Source: Tolypeutes matacus (Eukaryota; Chordata; Mammalia; Cingulata; Chlamyphoridae). Taken from it: DNA of 64,000 nt. The notes below the pieces were generated by a model. That model had not been told where the DNA came from, ran no database searches, and worked only from the letters and a program-made list of their open reading frames with translations. Of the stretch, positions 11,298-21,949 are shown in pieces. Both the position numbers and the translations under genes were made by a program. How positions within the stretch are numbered: position 1 is the stretch's first letter; each line of letters opens with the position of its first letter. The stretch is taken from contig JAKSZT010054399.1 in NCBI GenBank assembly GCA_026826555.1, forward strand, positions 385,187 through 449,186, given 5' to 3'.

Positions 11298-12597
11298 TGT
11301 TTTAGCTAAAAGCTGCCACTGCAAAATGCCAGAAATGGATTGGCTTTTATAATGGGAATTTCTTAGGGTAAGAGCTTACAGTTCTGAGGCTGTGAAAATG
11401 TCCCAATCAAGACATCATCAGAGATGCTGTCTCACCAAGGGTTGGCAGCTAGAAATCCTGGATTCCTGCCACCCGGCAAGACAAAATGGTGGCCAGTCTC
11501 TGCCAAGGTCTCTGCCTTCCCCTCCAGGCTCACTTTATGCCTGAGCTCAGCTGTGGGTGATCAGGTACATGGCTCATCTCTGCCCTGTCTTCCCAGGCCT
11601 CATCTCTTCAGCTTTGGCTGCTATGCTGATTCCAGCATCTGGCCTCTCTCTCAACCTCTCAGGATTTCTCTGTCTTCCTGTAGCTATAGGTGATCCTGGA
11701 GTTCTTTCTCACATGGCAGGGTAAAATGGCAGCTCTCTTCTGTGTGTCTGTGCATGTTTCTCCCATTTTTAAAGCAAGAGGGCTGAGACCCACCCTGGGT
11801 CACACCTCACTGAAGTAATCCAATCAAAGGCCTTGTAGCAGTTTGATATTATTTATGAATTCTGAAAAATAGATATTGGATTATGTTTGTAAACTGGTCT
11901 GTTCCTCTGGTCATATTAGATTGTATTAGATTCAGAGGTTTCACTTTTACTTCATTAAATTATGATTAAGGCTTTGACTTGGCCACAACAGTAGGACATT
12001 GAGTGTCTGTCCCCTTGGTGGGTGGGGACTCAAAGAGAAAATGACATAGCAGAGGAGAGAGTTGAGTTTTTGATGCTGGAGCCCCGAGAAGTGAACACAC
12101 AGAGAAGCAGGTATGTGAGGAAAGAAAGAAGGCTCCATTAGACATGGCAGAGGCCCTGGGAAGAGAGATGAGCCATTCACCTGATAGTTTACAGCTGGCC
12201 TTGTGGAGAGAGCAGAGCAGCTGAGCCTGAAAAGAGAGATAAGCCTTATGCTAACCTACAGCTAAGGAAGGAAGGAGCTGGGACTGTGGAGCCTTAGGAG
12301 AAAGAGGAAGGCTGAACCCTCACAGAGACCGGCAGCCATCTTGCTCCAACACGTGACAACAGACTTTGCTGAGGGAAGTAACTTACGCTTTATGGCCTGG
12401 TAACTGTAAGCTTCTACCCCAAATAAATACCCTTCATAAATGCCAACAGATTTCTGGTACTTTGCATCAGCACCCCTTTGGCTGACTAATACAGGACCCC
12501 ACTGAATTCAATCCATTCAAAGGGTCCCATACCCACAGGAATGGACCAGTTTAAGAACGCAGTTTTCTGGGGTCCACAAAAGACTTAAACCATGGCA
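11298..12597 (-). mobile_element. Solo LTR, family A, split by a family B LTR
   Basis: Reversed copy starting TGTTTTAGCTAAAAGCTGCC and ending AAACCATGGCA. The duplication CTCAC at 11293-11297 and 12598-12602 is exact, and the L1 reads through cleanly once the LTR is removed, which confirms both ends. A family B LTR sits inside at 11834-12493. Net length without it is about 640 bp. The frame at 11424-11693 is an LTR shadow. Confidence 0.88.
11834..12493 (+). mobile_element. Solo LTR, family B, nested in family A
   Basis: 660 bp, TGTAGCAGTTTGATATTATT to GGCTGACTAATACA. Polyadenylation signal 'ccccaaataaataccc' about 75 bp before the end. Target duplication is decayed (GGCCT left, GGACC right). 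Orientation is opposite to that of the enclosing LTR. Confidence 0.85.
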
Positions 12598-12602
12598 CTC
12601 AC

Positions 12603-12695
12603 CAAATATAGAATATCAAAAAAGTGGTAGAAATTATAAAAGAGAATCAAATACAAAGTTTGGGGTTGAAAAGTACAAAGTCCTCAACAGGATAA
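12603..12695 (+). mobile_element. L1 piece between two LTR nests
   Basis: Continues the L1 broken at 11297 ('accaaatatagaatatcaaa', 'gttgaaaagtacaaagtc'), with no duplication beyond the CTCAC repeat. Confidence 0.7.
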
Positions 12696-13866
12696 AGTTT
12701 TAGTTTGCTAAAAGCTGCTGGGAGCAATATACCAGAAATGTATTGGCCTTTATGATGGGAATTTATTAGGTTAAAAGCTTACAGTTCTGAGGCTGTGAAA
12801 ATGTCCAACTCAAGGCATCATCAAAGATGCTCTCTCACCGAAGGCTGGTTGTGGGCGATCAGGCACAGGGCAGCACATAATAGCGGCTCTGCTTAAATCA
12901 AGGCATCAACTGGAGCTCTCTCCTCGAGCTCGGATGTGGGCAATCAGGGGAGAGATATAGATCATCTCTCCCCTCTCCTCCAGGCCTCTCCCTCTCAGCC
13001 TTTTGGGGTTTCTCTGTCTCTGCTGCCTTTTTCTGTGTGTCTCTGTTTTCATCCCTCTGTTTATAAAGGATTCCAGCAAGAGGACTGGGGCAGTTTGATA
13101 TTATTTTTGAATTCCTAAAAGAAATGTTGATTATGTTTGTAAACTGGTTGGTTCCTCTGGGCGTGATACCCTTCGATTGTATTAAATTCAAAGGTTATGT
13201 TTACTTGATTAAATTAAGATTAGAGCTCTGATTCAGCCATGTCAGTAGAGTGTTAAGTCACTGCCCCCTTGGTGGGTGAACACTCACACAGAGAAGAAGA
13301 ACGTAGAGGGAGAGACAGCTCATTAGACACAGCAGAGGCCCTGGAAGAGAGATGAGACTGATGGTCTACAGCTGACTTTGTAAAGAGAGCAGAGCAGCTG
13401 AGCCTGGACAGAAATAAGCCCTGGGAAGAGAGACAAGCCTTATGCCAGCCTACAGCTGAGATCAGAAGAAGCTGGGATAACAGAGCCTTAAGAGGAAGAA
13501 GGAAGGCTGAACCCTCGCAGACATTGCCTGCCCTCTTGCTTCAATAGGTGGCCAATGACTTTGGGTGAGAAAGTACCTCTTATGGTACCTTGAGTTGGAT
13601 TCTTTAGGCCTTGTGACTGTAAGCTTCTACCCCAAATAAATACCCTTTATAAAAGCCAACAGAGTTCTAGTACTTTCCATCAACACCCCTTTGGCTGCCT
13701 AATACAAGGACCAAGACCCACCCTGGATCATGCTTCACTGAAGTAATCCAATGAAAGGCCCCCCAATTGAAACCAAACCAATCAATGGTTCCCATACCCA
13801 CAGGAATGGATTAGCTTCAAGAACACCATCTTTTTATGGGATCCACAAAAAGTTTCAAACTGACAT
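12696..13866 (-). mobile_element. Solo LTR, family A, split by a family B LTR
   Basis: Reversed copy starting AGTTTTAGTTTGCTAAAAGC (first base changed) and ending near 'caaactgaca'. It contains the family landmarks 'caatataccagaaatgtattgg', 'gaggctgtgaaaatgtcc' and, after the inner LTR, 'aagacccaccctggatcatg'. About 550 bp once the family B insert (13086-13706) is removed. Outer duplication is not clear. Frames at 12898-13191 and 12936-13118 are shadows. Confidence 0.82.
13086..13706 (+). mobile_element. Solo LTR, family B, nested in family A
   Basis: 621 bp, TGGGGCAGTTTGATATTATT to GGCTGCCTAATACA. Exact duplication AGGAC at 13081-13085 and 13707-13711. Signal 'ccccaaataaataccc' near the 3' end. 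Different insertion point in the host LTR from the nests at 3961 and 11834, so an independent event. Confidence 0.9.
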
Positions 13867-13869
13867 ACT

Positions 13870-15640
13870 TGTAGCACTAATAATCCAGTTCAACTAGGTT
13901 GCAGGACACAAGATCCATATACAAAATGCCATTGTATTTCTATACACTAGAAATAAAGCATCCCCAAATGAAATTAAGAAAACAATGCCATTTACAACAG
14001 CTTCAAAAGAGAATGACATACTTAGGAATAAATTGGACAAAATAAGTACAAAATTATACTAAACTATTAAAAAATACAAAAAACATTGGGAGAAATGAAA
14101 GAAAACCTAAATAAGTAGAAATACATCCCTTTTCATAGGTCAGAACCCTTGGTATTGTTAAAATGACAATACTCTCCAAACTCACCTACAGATTCAATAC
14201 AATCCCTTACAAAATTCCAGCTGCCTTTTGTTGTTGCAGAAATTGCCAAAATTATTATGGAATTTCAGGTGGAATTGCAAGAAGCCCAGAATAGTCAACA
14301 CAATCTTGAAAAAGAAGAACAAAAATGGAGGACTCATACTTTTTATTTCAAAATGTACTGCAAAGCTATAGTAATGAGAGTGTGGTACTCACATAAGGCT
14401 AGACATATACGTAAATGGAATGGAATTGAAAGACCAGAAATAATCCCATACATATATAGTCAATTGATTTTTGACAACTGTGGCAAGAAAATTAAATCGG
14501 AAAAGAAAAAAATTCAACTAGTATTCTGGGACAATCGGATATCCACATGCAAAAGAATGAGGTTGGATTACTACTTCACACCAAATGGACTCATACAGAT
14601 CAGAGCCCTAAATGTAAGAATCAAAAACTATAAAACTCTTAGAATGAAACATAGGATTAAAACTTCATGACCTTGGATTAGGCAGTATTAAGAGAGTGGA
14701 AAAACAACCCACAGAATGGGAGAAAATATTTGCAAATCTTATACAGATAAGAATCGTGTATCCCCCAAAATGTAAAGAACTTTTATAACTCAGCAATCAA
14801 AAGACAAACGAAATTTTTAAACGGGCAAAGAATTTAAATAGACATTTCTCCAAAGAAGATATACAAATTGCTAATAAGCACATGAAAAGATGTTCAACAT
14901 CATTAGTCATTAGGGAAATACAAGTAAAAACCACAATAAACACCACTTCACACCCACTAGGATGGCTAAAATAAAAAAGACAGTCAATCATAAGTGTTCA
15001 CAAGGTTGTGGAGAAACTGAAATCCTCAAACATTGCTGGTGGGAGTGGAAAATGATGCAGCTGTCTTGTAAAACAGTTTGGCTTCTTCAGAAATGTTAAA
15101 CATAGAGTTACCATATGACCCAGCAGATCCATTCCTAGATATGTACTCAAGAGAATTTAAAATATATGTTCACACGAAAACCTGTATGTGAATGTTTTTT
15201 AGCAGCATTTTTCAGAATAGCTGAAAAGTAGAATCAACCTACATGGCTGTTAACTGAATACTATTAAGTAATTTTGTTTATTCTTAGAATAGTAATAAAA
15301 TGGAATGAAATGCTGATATATGTTATAACGTACATGAACCTTGAAAACATTATGCTAAGTGAAGGTCACATACTATATGATTACATTTATATGAAATGGC
15401 CAGAATAGACAAATCCATAGAAATAGAAAGCTGCTAGGGGCTAGTAGAAGGAGAAATGAAGAGTGACTTCTAAAGAGATACATTATTTCTTTTGGAATAG
15501 TGAAATATTCTGAAATGAGATAATGGTGATGGTTGCACAAGTCTCTGAGTATACTAAAAACAACTGAACTATAAACATTAAAAGGCTGAATTTTATGGTA
15601 TATAAATTATATCTCAATGAATCTGTTATTGAAAAGTAAT
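13870..15640 (+). mobile_element. L1M ORF2 C-terminal part and 3' UTR, sense
   Basis: Reads in the order of L1 ORF2: 'gtatttctatacactagaaa', 'caatactctccaaac', then an open stretch at 14257-14670 whose translation matches the L1 ORF2 C-terminal region (for example FKMYCKAIV). It continues through 'catttctccaaagaagata', 'ctggtgggagtggaaaatg' and the 3' UTR to about 15640. Many stops and shifts make it inactive. The 137-codon frame is a surviving piece, not a gene. Confidence 0.85.
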
Positions 15641-16160
15641 ACATTGGGAGAGCAACATCCATTTGTTCACTGTTTGGGAGGTACCCACTTGGGAACATAC
15701 TATGGCAATCTAAAATGTGACTTAACAGAATAAGGTGACTCCTTTAAACAAACAAGAATTTTTACAGAGAAACATATGTTATCCCACGAGCATCATTTTG
15801 ACAGTAAGCTCTATGCTTATTTTAGTGTCACTACCTTTATTGACGACATTTCTAGACCTCCCTTTTTGGGATTGCTTATAGAGACAACGAAACATTCTTT
15901 AGATCTTCTGTACCGCTGTCAAACATCTCATTGAATGTAGACTGGTTTTCCTACAACCAATTAAACATTTTTCATAGCCAAGTTGAATGAGGAAGATGGG
16001 AGATTAAACTGATCAAGTTGGATAAAACGATTTTATGTTAAAAAATGAAGTTTAATGACTATTTTTTGCATGGTTTATAAACCAAGTCTTCAGGCTATGG
16101 TAGATCAATCCCAGTCTATATAAACTCTTGGGTGCAAGGATTGTAGCTTGCGGTAAACAG
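15640..16160. other. No gene or clear repeat seen
   Basis: Unique-looking DNA between L1 and a MIR. Confidence 0.45.
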
Positions 16161-16163
16161 GCA

Positions 16164-16256
16164 GTATAGCATGGATGTTGAAATCACAGATGGTATTTGT
16201 TGCCAGCCTGGCTGGGTTCAAATCCTAGCTCTGCCACTTACTGGCTGGGATAAACA
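16164..16256 (+). mobile_element. MIR SINE fragment
   Basis: MIR core signature 'ggttcaaatcctagctctgc' followed by 'cacttactggctggga'. Old, both ends eroded. Confidence 0.8.
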
Positions 16257-16519
16257 CATTTGTTAATATTTCTTCAACATTTCCCTGGTACAAGGAACAT
16301 CCAAAAAGGATGTGCCAAAAATGTTTTGGTCATTGGTAGCATCTTTGGAATAAGTAAATAGCTCCTTCTGGTGACTGCTCTGAAAGATAGTGTTTATAAT
16401 TATATTTAACTTCTGGTAGGTTTGTGAAAATAGTCTCTTTACTTTCTGGTCATACTTTTATATAGAATCACAGATCTCTAGAGCTGGAATGGATCTCATA
16501 AATCTTATTATGAAAGTGA

Positions 16520-16905
16520 ATTTTCTTACTGAACTGTAAAACAGAAGGAAGTTCTGATATATGCTAAAACATGGATGAACCTTGAAGGCATCATGTTGAG
16601 CCAGATACAGAAGGACAGATGTTGTATGTTTTTACTTATATGAAATAACTAGTATATGCAAGTTCATGGAGACAGATAGTAGATTACAGGTTACCAGGGA
16701 TGGGAGGTAAGAGAGGGAATGGGGAGTTATTGCTTAGTGGGTACAGAGTTTCCGTCTGGGGTGGTAGGAAAATTTTGGTAATGGAAGGTGGTGATGGTGA
16801 ATTATGTTGTGAATGTAATTAATGGCACTGAATTGTGTACTTGAAAGTCGTTAAAACGGGAAATTTTATGCTGTGTATGTTACCACAATAAAAAAATACA
16901 CAGAG
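16520..16905 (+). mobile_element. L1M 3' end, sense
   Basis: L1 tail phrases: 'atggatgaaccttgaaggc', 'acttatatgaaataac', 'ggagttattgcttagtggg', 'gtgatggtga', 'cactgaattgtgtacttg', ending at a short A run about 16890. It parallels the 3' end at 35590-35935. Confidence 0.8.
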
Positions 16906-17430
16906 TTTTCTGACACTGAGTCATTTATTGACTCTCCCAAGGTCAATAAGTAGTGGCAACAGGTAACTGGAAAGGACAACTAGAGGTCGGGTGGGTGGGT
17001 AATCTGGGTGCCACTCTTAGTCTTCATCTTTTTCTTCAGCAATACACTCGACTACACTTTACTCTCTAGTTTCCCACTTAGTGTGATTTCCTCAACATAT
17101 GCTTCCTCTTCTGGTTTTGGGACTTGCCATTTTCTTTTGGCCCAAAGTTATAAAGCATAATGCTTAAAAGTGGTTTAATTTGTCTTTTTACTATGGAGCT
17201 GTCCATGGCATAATTAGCTTTCTCAATTTGTTTGCTTTTGTTTTTAACAATGTGTTTTTCCTACAATGATAAAAAAATGATAAAAGACCTTTCTGGTGAC
17301 AGTGCGGGGTATCTCCAGTAAGCCTGAAATTGCCATTAAAGTTTCAAAACCAAATTAATTTGAATTTAAATAATAGATGATATGTAATGCTTTCTTATGG
17401 TGACGATGATGTTGTCAGGCATTGTTCTAG
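16906..17430. other. No gene or clear repeat seen
   Basis: Mostly unique-looking sequence. No frame of note. Confidence 0.4.
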
Positions 17431-17588
17431 GTTAGGGTTGACAAATTAGCAAATAAAATATAGCATGCCCAGTTGAATTTGAATGTTAGATAAACAAACA
17501 AACCAAATATTTCCATGAAAGACTAGTCCTTGTTTATCTGAAATTCCGATTTAGCTGGTACCCTTTATTTCATTTGGAAGCCCTAATC
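17431..17588. mobile_element. Palindromic mariner-type MITE (MARNA-like)
   Basis: Inverted ends: TTAGGGTTGACAAATTAGCAAATAAAATA-type left arm against the reverse complement of the right arm ending 'ggaagccctaatcta'. Inside, 'cccagttgaatttgaatg...agataaacaa' is mirrored by 'ttgtttatctgaaattccg...agctgg'. The design and phrases are those of an ancient mammalian mariner-derived MITE that I associate with the name MARNA. Confidence 0.65.
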
Positions 17589-17599
17589 TAGGTGATTGG

Positions 17600-18340
17600 G
17601 GTAAATCACTGAAGAAAAAATTTCATTCTCATAGAACTTCTCTTTTAGAGGGGAGAGTTGGACAAAATAATAAGCATAATTAATAAATAAACTATATAGT
17701 GTATTAGAAGATAAGTGCTTTAGAAGGAGCGAGAGAGCAGGATCCCTCAACCTGGCTGTGGAAGGTATGGAAGGCCAGCTCTCAGTTTGAATAGGGTGGT
17801 TGGTGAGATAGAGCTCACTGCCAAGCAAGCTTTGAACAAAGAATTCAAACAACCCTCCAGAATTTGGGGAAAGAGTATTTCAGGCTCAGGGACAGTGTGT
17901 AGAAGTTTTGAGGAACTTCAAGGGGACCAGCTGGCTGGAATAAAGTGAGCAAGAGTAAGAGAGAGACGTAAGAGAGAAACTGGAGAGCCAGGTCATGGGG
18001 GCTGGCAAGCCATTTTAAGCCTTCTGAGCCCTTGCAGGGTCTTGAGCAGCCTTGTGACCTGACCTGGCTTATCTTTCTAGAGGAACACTCTGGCTGCCGT
18101 GTAGAATAATTCTGTAGGGTGACAAGTGTAGAAGCAGGGAGACCATTAGGAGGTGATGACAGTAATCAACGTGAGAGTGGTGGAGCTGAGACTGTGCCGG
18201 TGGTGGACAGGGTGGACTTCTGGATATATGATGAAGGCTGAACCAATGGGATATCCTGAAGATTATATAAGATGTGAGAGAAAGAAAGCATTTAAGGGAG
18301 ATAGTAATGATTTTAGCCTAACCAACTGCTTTATAAATAG
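17600..18340 (+). repeat. Ancient eutherian dispersed repeat, family not named
   Basis: The run 'agaggaacactctggctgcc', 'gaagcagggagaccattagg', 'gatatatgatgaaggctg', 'gtgagagaaagaaagca' recurs, diverged, in many mammalian genomes by my recollection. I cannot assign the family. The frame at 18153-18365 lies in it and is not supported as a gene. Confidence 0.5.
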
Positions 18341-18369
18341 TGCCATTTTAATGGCCCCTCTCTAATTAG

Positions 18370-19600
18370 CTGTGGCTTACAATTTGTGGATTACAAGTAA
18401 GTTAAAAGTTCATTTAGTGCTATTGATTGAGTTGTGCCATTTTGTTTTCTGACAGCAGGTTTATTTTTGTGTAGACACAGCCTAGACGTAGAAAATTGGA
18501 GACAAAAAGCCTGTTGCATCTGCCCTTCCCGTTGGAGTTTCCTTGCGGATGTGTCTCGCCTTTTGTGACAGGTGGGAGTTGAAGGACACAAAGCCTGGCA
18601 TGATATTAGGATTTTAATAAGATTTTAGTAGAATCGGCCAAATGACAATAATGCACTAATTGTGTCAAACACAAGGTAACCATTAGTCCTGTCACGAAAA
18701 GCCCTGACCTTCAGGCTGAGGATATTTTTAAGGAGCTGTGCATTGAAAGCTCTACGGACTGATTGTGATTACCTTACAGTGTAGTTTAAATAATGTATTA
18801 ACATACATCTATGGACACAAATTAGAGCGTGACCTGCCATTTCTTTGGGGAAATGAAAGACGACCAAAGACTAAAATGTACTGTAAATAGATTTTTATGG
18901 AGCCATTTTATTGTATTCCACCTGTCAGGACAAAGAGCAGGGCAGACAGCTTGCCAGCTTACCAAATGTTACCAAGCCCTGAATGCTTCAGCCTCCACGT
19001 AATTATATCCTTTTTATTTATTGATATACACCATATGCCTGTCATGTTATAGATGAGAGAATGTCAAGGACTGATTCACTAGACTCTACACAAAGCCTCC
19101 TTCATGATCCTCTTGTTCTCCCCTTGGTCCCTCCTTGCTGGGGCTTTGCTTCTGGGACCACTGTCTCTAGGGCATGCACGATGGGATGTTCAGCCCAAGT
19201 AGTATGGTTTCTTTAAGCCATTGGTGGTATCACTATTATGTAACTGCCCCTTTCTCAATTATTTGCCCTGATGTTGGAGGGTTACGATTCCGATAATTTT
19301 TAAAAAAGAGAGATAATAAAAATTATTTATGATTAGTTCAGAAATATCTGAGTTGTCCTTGAAACACTTCACTCCTCCTAATAATAGTCTAAGCTGACTA
19401 AATTTAAAGTTGATTTGCATCTTCCCAGCCTACATGAACTAGAGAAGAGGGAGTCTTGTTTAGGTACAGATGGCAGGGTGACACTGTCTTGGGATTAAAA
19501 AGAAATTATTTTGTTGCTCTTCCAGTAAAGAAGGTCCCTGCTTTTGGAATAAACACATGGGAATGCATGGGAAGATCGTGGTACTGATGATCATAAGAAA
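18370..19600. other. Unique, repeat-poor block
   Basis: No recognisable repeat over about 1.2 kb, unusual for this window. The part 18600-19000 has a composition seen in conserved non-coding DNA (short TAAT/ATTA words, e.g. 'gcactaattgtgtc', 'cacgtaattatatcc'). No exon signal found. Confidence 0.45.
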
Positions 19601-19865
19601 AGTAACTGCAACAATAATAGCTAATAACTTATTGAAACTTTTACTATGTGCCAGATACAACTCTAGGCACTCCACGTATGTGAAGCCTTTTAATCATCAT
19701 AGCAACAGTTGAGGTAGTTGAGGTAGGCTCCCATTTTACAGATGAGGAAACCGAGGCTTAAAGAGGATAAATAACTTGTTCAATGTTACACAGCTAGTAA
19801 ATGTCAGATCTAGGATTTGAATCCATACAGTCTGGTTCCAGCACTTTTAACTTCTATATGATACT
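19600..19865 (-). mobile_element. MIR SINE, antisense, nearly full
   Basis: Reversed MIR in order: 'tactatgtgccagata', 'cccattttacagatgagg', 'aaaccgaggcttaaagagg', 'cacagctagtaaatgtcag', 'gatttgaatcc'. Confidence 0.9.
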
Positions 19866-19910
19866 AAATAATATGAACAGATCAGTACCAAAATATAACA
19901 CATTGCCTCG

Positions 19911-20541
19911 TGGAGCCATTTGGTATTATTTATGAATTCCATGTTTGTTAACTGGTCTGTTCCTCTGGGTGTATTAGATTGTATTAAATTCAGAGGTTTC
20001 ACTTTTACTTGATTAAATAATGATTAAGGCTTGAATTGGTCCACGTCAGTAGGATGTCGAGTCCCTGCATAGAAAACACACGACAGAGGAAAGAGGGAGT
20101 TTTGATGCTGGAACCTCAGGAAGTAAACACACAGGAGAACACAGAGGATTAGAGATGGCTCCATAGATACAGCAGAGGCCCCGGGAATAGAGAGAGCCTG
20201 ATAGTCTACACCTTGTAAAGAGAACAGAGCAGCTGAATTCTGGAGAGGAACGAACCCCAGGAGAGAGATGAGACTTATCCCAGCCTACAGCTGATGTTGG
20301 AAGGAGCTGTGACCACGGAGCCTTAAGAGGAAGAGGAAGTCTGAACCCTCACAGACATCGCCTGCTATCTTGCGTCAACACATGGCAACAGACTTTGAGT
20401 GAGAAAGTACCTCTTAGGGTACCTTGAGTTGGACTCTTTAGGGCCTTGTGACTGTAAGCTTCTACCCTAAATAAATACTCCTTATAAAAGCCAACAGATT
20501 TCTGGAACTTTGCATCAGCACCCCTTTGGCTGACTAATACA
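19911..20541 (+). mobile_element. Solo LTR, family B
   Basis: 631 bp, TGGAGCCATTTGGTATTATT to GGCTGACTAATACA. Duplication CCTCG left, CCTTG right (one mismatch). 'aaataaatactcc' signal near the 3' end. It is the only family B copy in a unique setting rather than inside another repeat. Confidence 0.85.
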
Positions 20542-20546
20542 CCTTG

Positions 20547-21100
20547 TTTGATAGAAAAGCAAATGCCTAGGTATCAGAAACAGAGAAGAAACTCAAAGTT
20601 AGAGTTGGAAGAAGGAACTGAAGAAGTAATAGGAGTATCAGACCCAAATTTTACCCTAAGAAATGGGCAGGGTTTTAGTGCCCACATGGGAGCAGGATGC
20701 CTGCTCTTGGGCCTGTGCAAGGAGGGGGGACTTGGAATGAGGCTTCTCATTAAAGCTGGGAATATTGAAGGTTTGACTTGTGTTTGAAAGGGGACCAGAA
20801 ATCCTGTGCCTAACAACCCAGGAAGCAAAATGGAAGGTTGTCATCTTCTTGGTGCAATAGTGAAATAAAACATAAAAAACTTATCCATAGTCAGTGAAAA
20901 CACAGATGCCTTCGCAGCAGCAAATGCAAAAATGTTCTACAGGGGCAGTATCACTACTTAGGAATCGGGGTGCCTTTGGTGGGTTCAGTGGGAGCGGGCA
21001 CTGATTATGAGCTGCTAATAAGAAATTACACACTACACAGAGAAACGAACCCCTGTGAGGATGAGTCAACAGACACAAGTAGTACTCCAGATACTATGCA
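20547..21100. other. No gene or clear repeat seen
   Basis: Overlapping short frames on both strands at 20548-20844 and 20881-21078 look like chance. No splice-flanked exon or known motif was recognised. Confidence 0.4.
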
Positions 21101-21595
21101 TAAGTGATCATTGAAAAAATGCTTTATGTTGAAAATGGTTAAAGAGACAAAAGGAAGAATAAATAATATATCAAAACAGGATATTGTGAGGGAAAAAGTT
21201 GACCTTAAAAAGAATCAAATAGAGCTTCAGGAAATGAAAAAAAAAAATTAATAGATAAGCAAATAGGAGATTTGATATAGACAAAGGGAAATATAGTCCA
21301 CTAGAAGATAGAGCTGAGGAATTCACCCAAGGAGAACAAGATATGGGGGGAAACTACACCCAGAGATAAAGAGATGTAAAATGTGAGTGGTTAAGAAACA
21401 TGGAGGGCCGAATGAGAAGGCCTAGCACATGTCTAATAGGAGTTCCAGATAGAAGAAACATTATTTATAGAGAGGCAATATTTGAGTAGATAATGGGTGA
21501 ATATTTCCTGAGTCAAGGAAAGACATGTAGATACACACCAAGCCTTGACCAGAGAGTTGCAAGAGAAGCACAAATGAATAACCAAATATTCTTTA
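21100..21595 (+). mobile_element. L1M ORF1-proximal fragment, sense
   Basis: A-rich sequence with L1M landmarks: 'ctagaagatagagctgagg', 'gaattcacccaagg', 'gagataaagagatgtaaaat', 'gaatgagaaggcctagcac', 'gtctaataggagttccag', 'gaggcaatatttgag'. Broken frames only. Confidence 0.7.
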
Positions 21596-21603
21596 CCTAG
21601 ATT

Positions 21604-21804
21604 AGAGGTCAGCAAACTTTTTCAGAAAGGGCCAGACATTAAATATTTTAGGCTTTGTGAGTCAAAGTCAGAACTCTGCTGTTGTAGTACAAAATAGCAT
21701 AGAAAATAGCTAAATGAATGGATGTGACTGTTCCAATAAGGCTTCATTTACAAAGCAGGTGTTAGCCTGACTTGGCTTGTAGGGCATAGTTTGCAAACCC
21801 TTGG
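21604..21804. mobile_element. hAT-type MITE (Charlie group)
   Basis: Ends are inverted: 'ggtcagcaaactttttcag' on the left, and 'agtttgcaaacccttgg' on the right, with the usual interior 'gggccagacattaaatatt', 'ggcttcatttacaaa'. The 8-bp host duplication CCTAGATT/CCTAGATG stands at 21596-21603 and 21805-21812, the length expected for hAT transposons. A widespread, long-dead placental family. Confidence 0.8.
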
Positions 21805-21949
21805 CCTAGATGTTCCAATTGTTAACATTTAACCAATTTGTTTTTGTGCACATGCTCTCCCTCTCTTCTCTCTGTTGGGTAGATGGATGGATGGGTAGAT
21901 AGACAGATATGCATATATATTGCTGAGATATATGACATAAGTTGTAAAA

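Noticed and set aside
11298..13866. Recent segmental duplication of one LTR nest
   Set aside because: The two nests have different duplications and different insertion points of B in A.
14257..14670. 137-codon frame as a possible gene
   Set aside because: It is the surviving C-terminal part of L1 ORF2, in sense with the L1 at 13870-15640.
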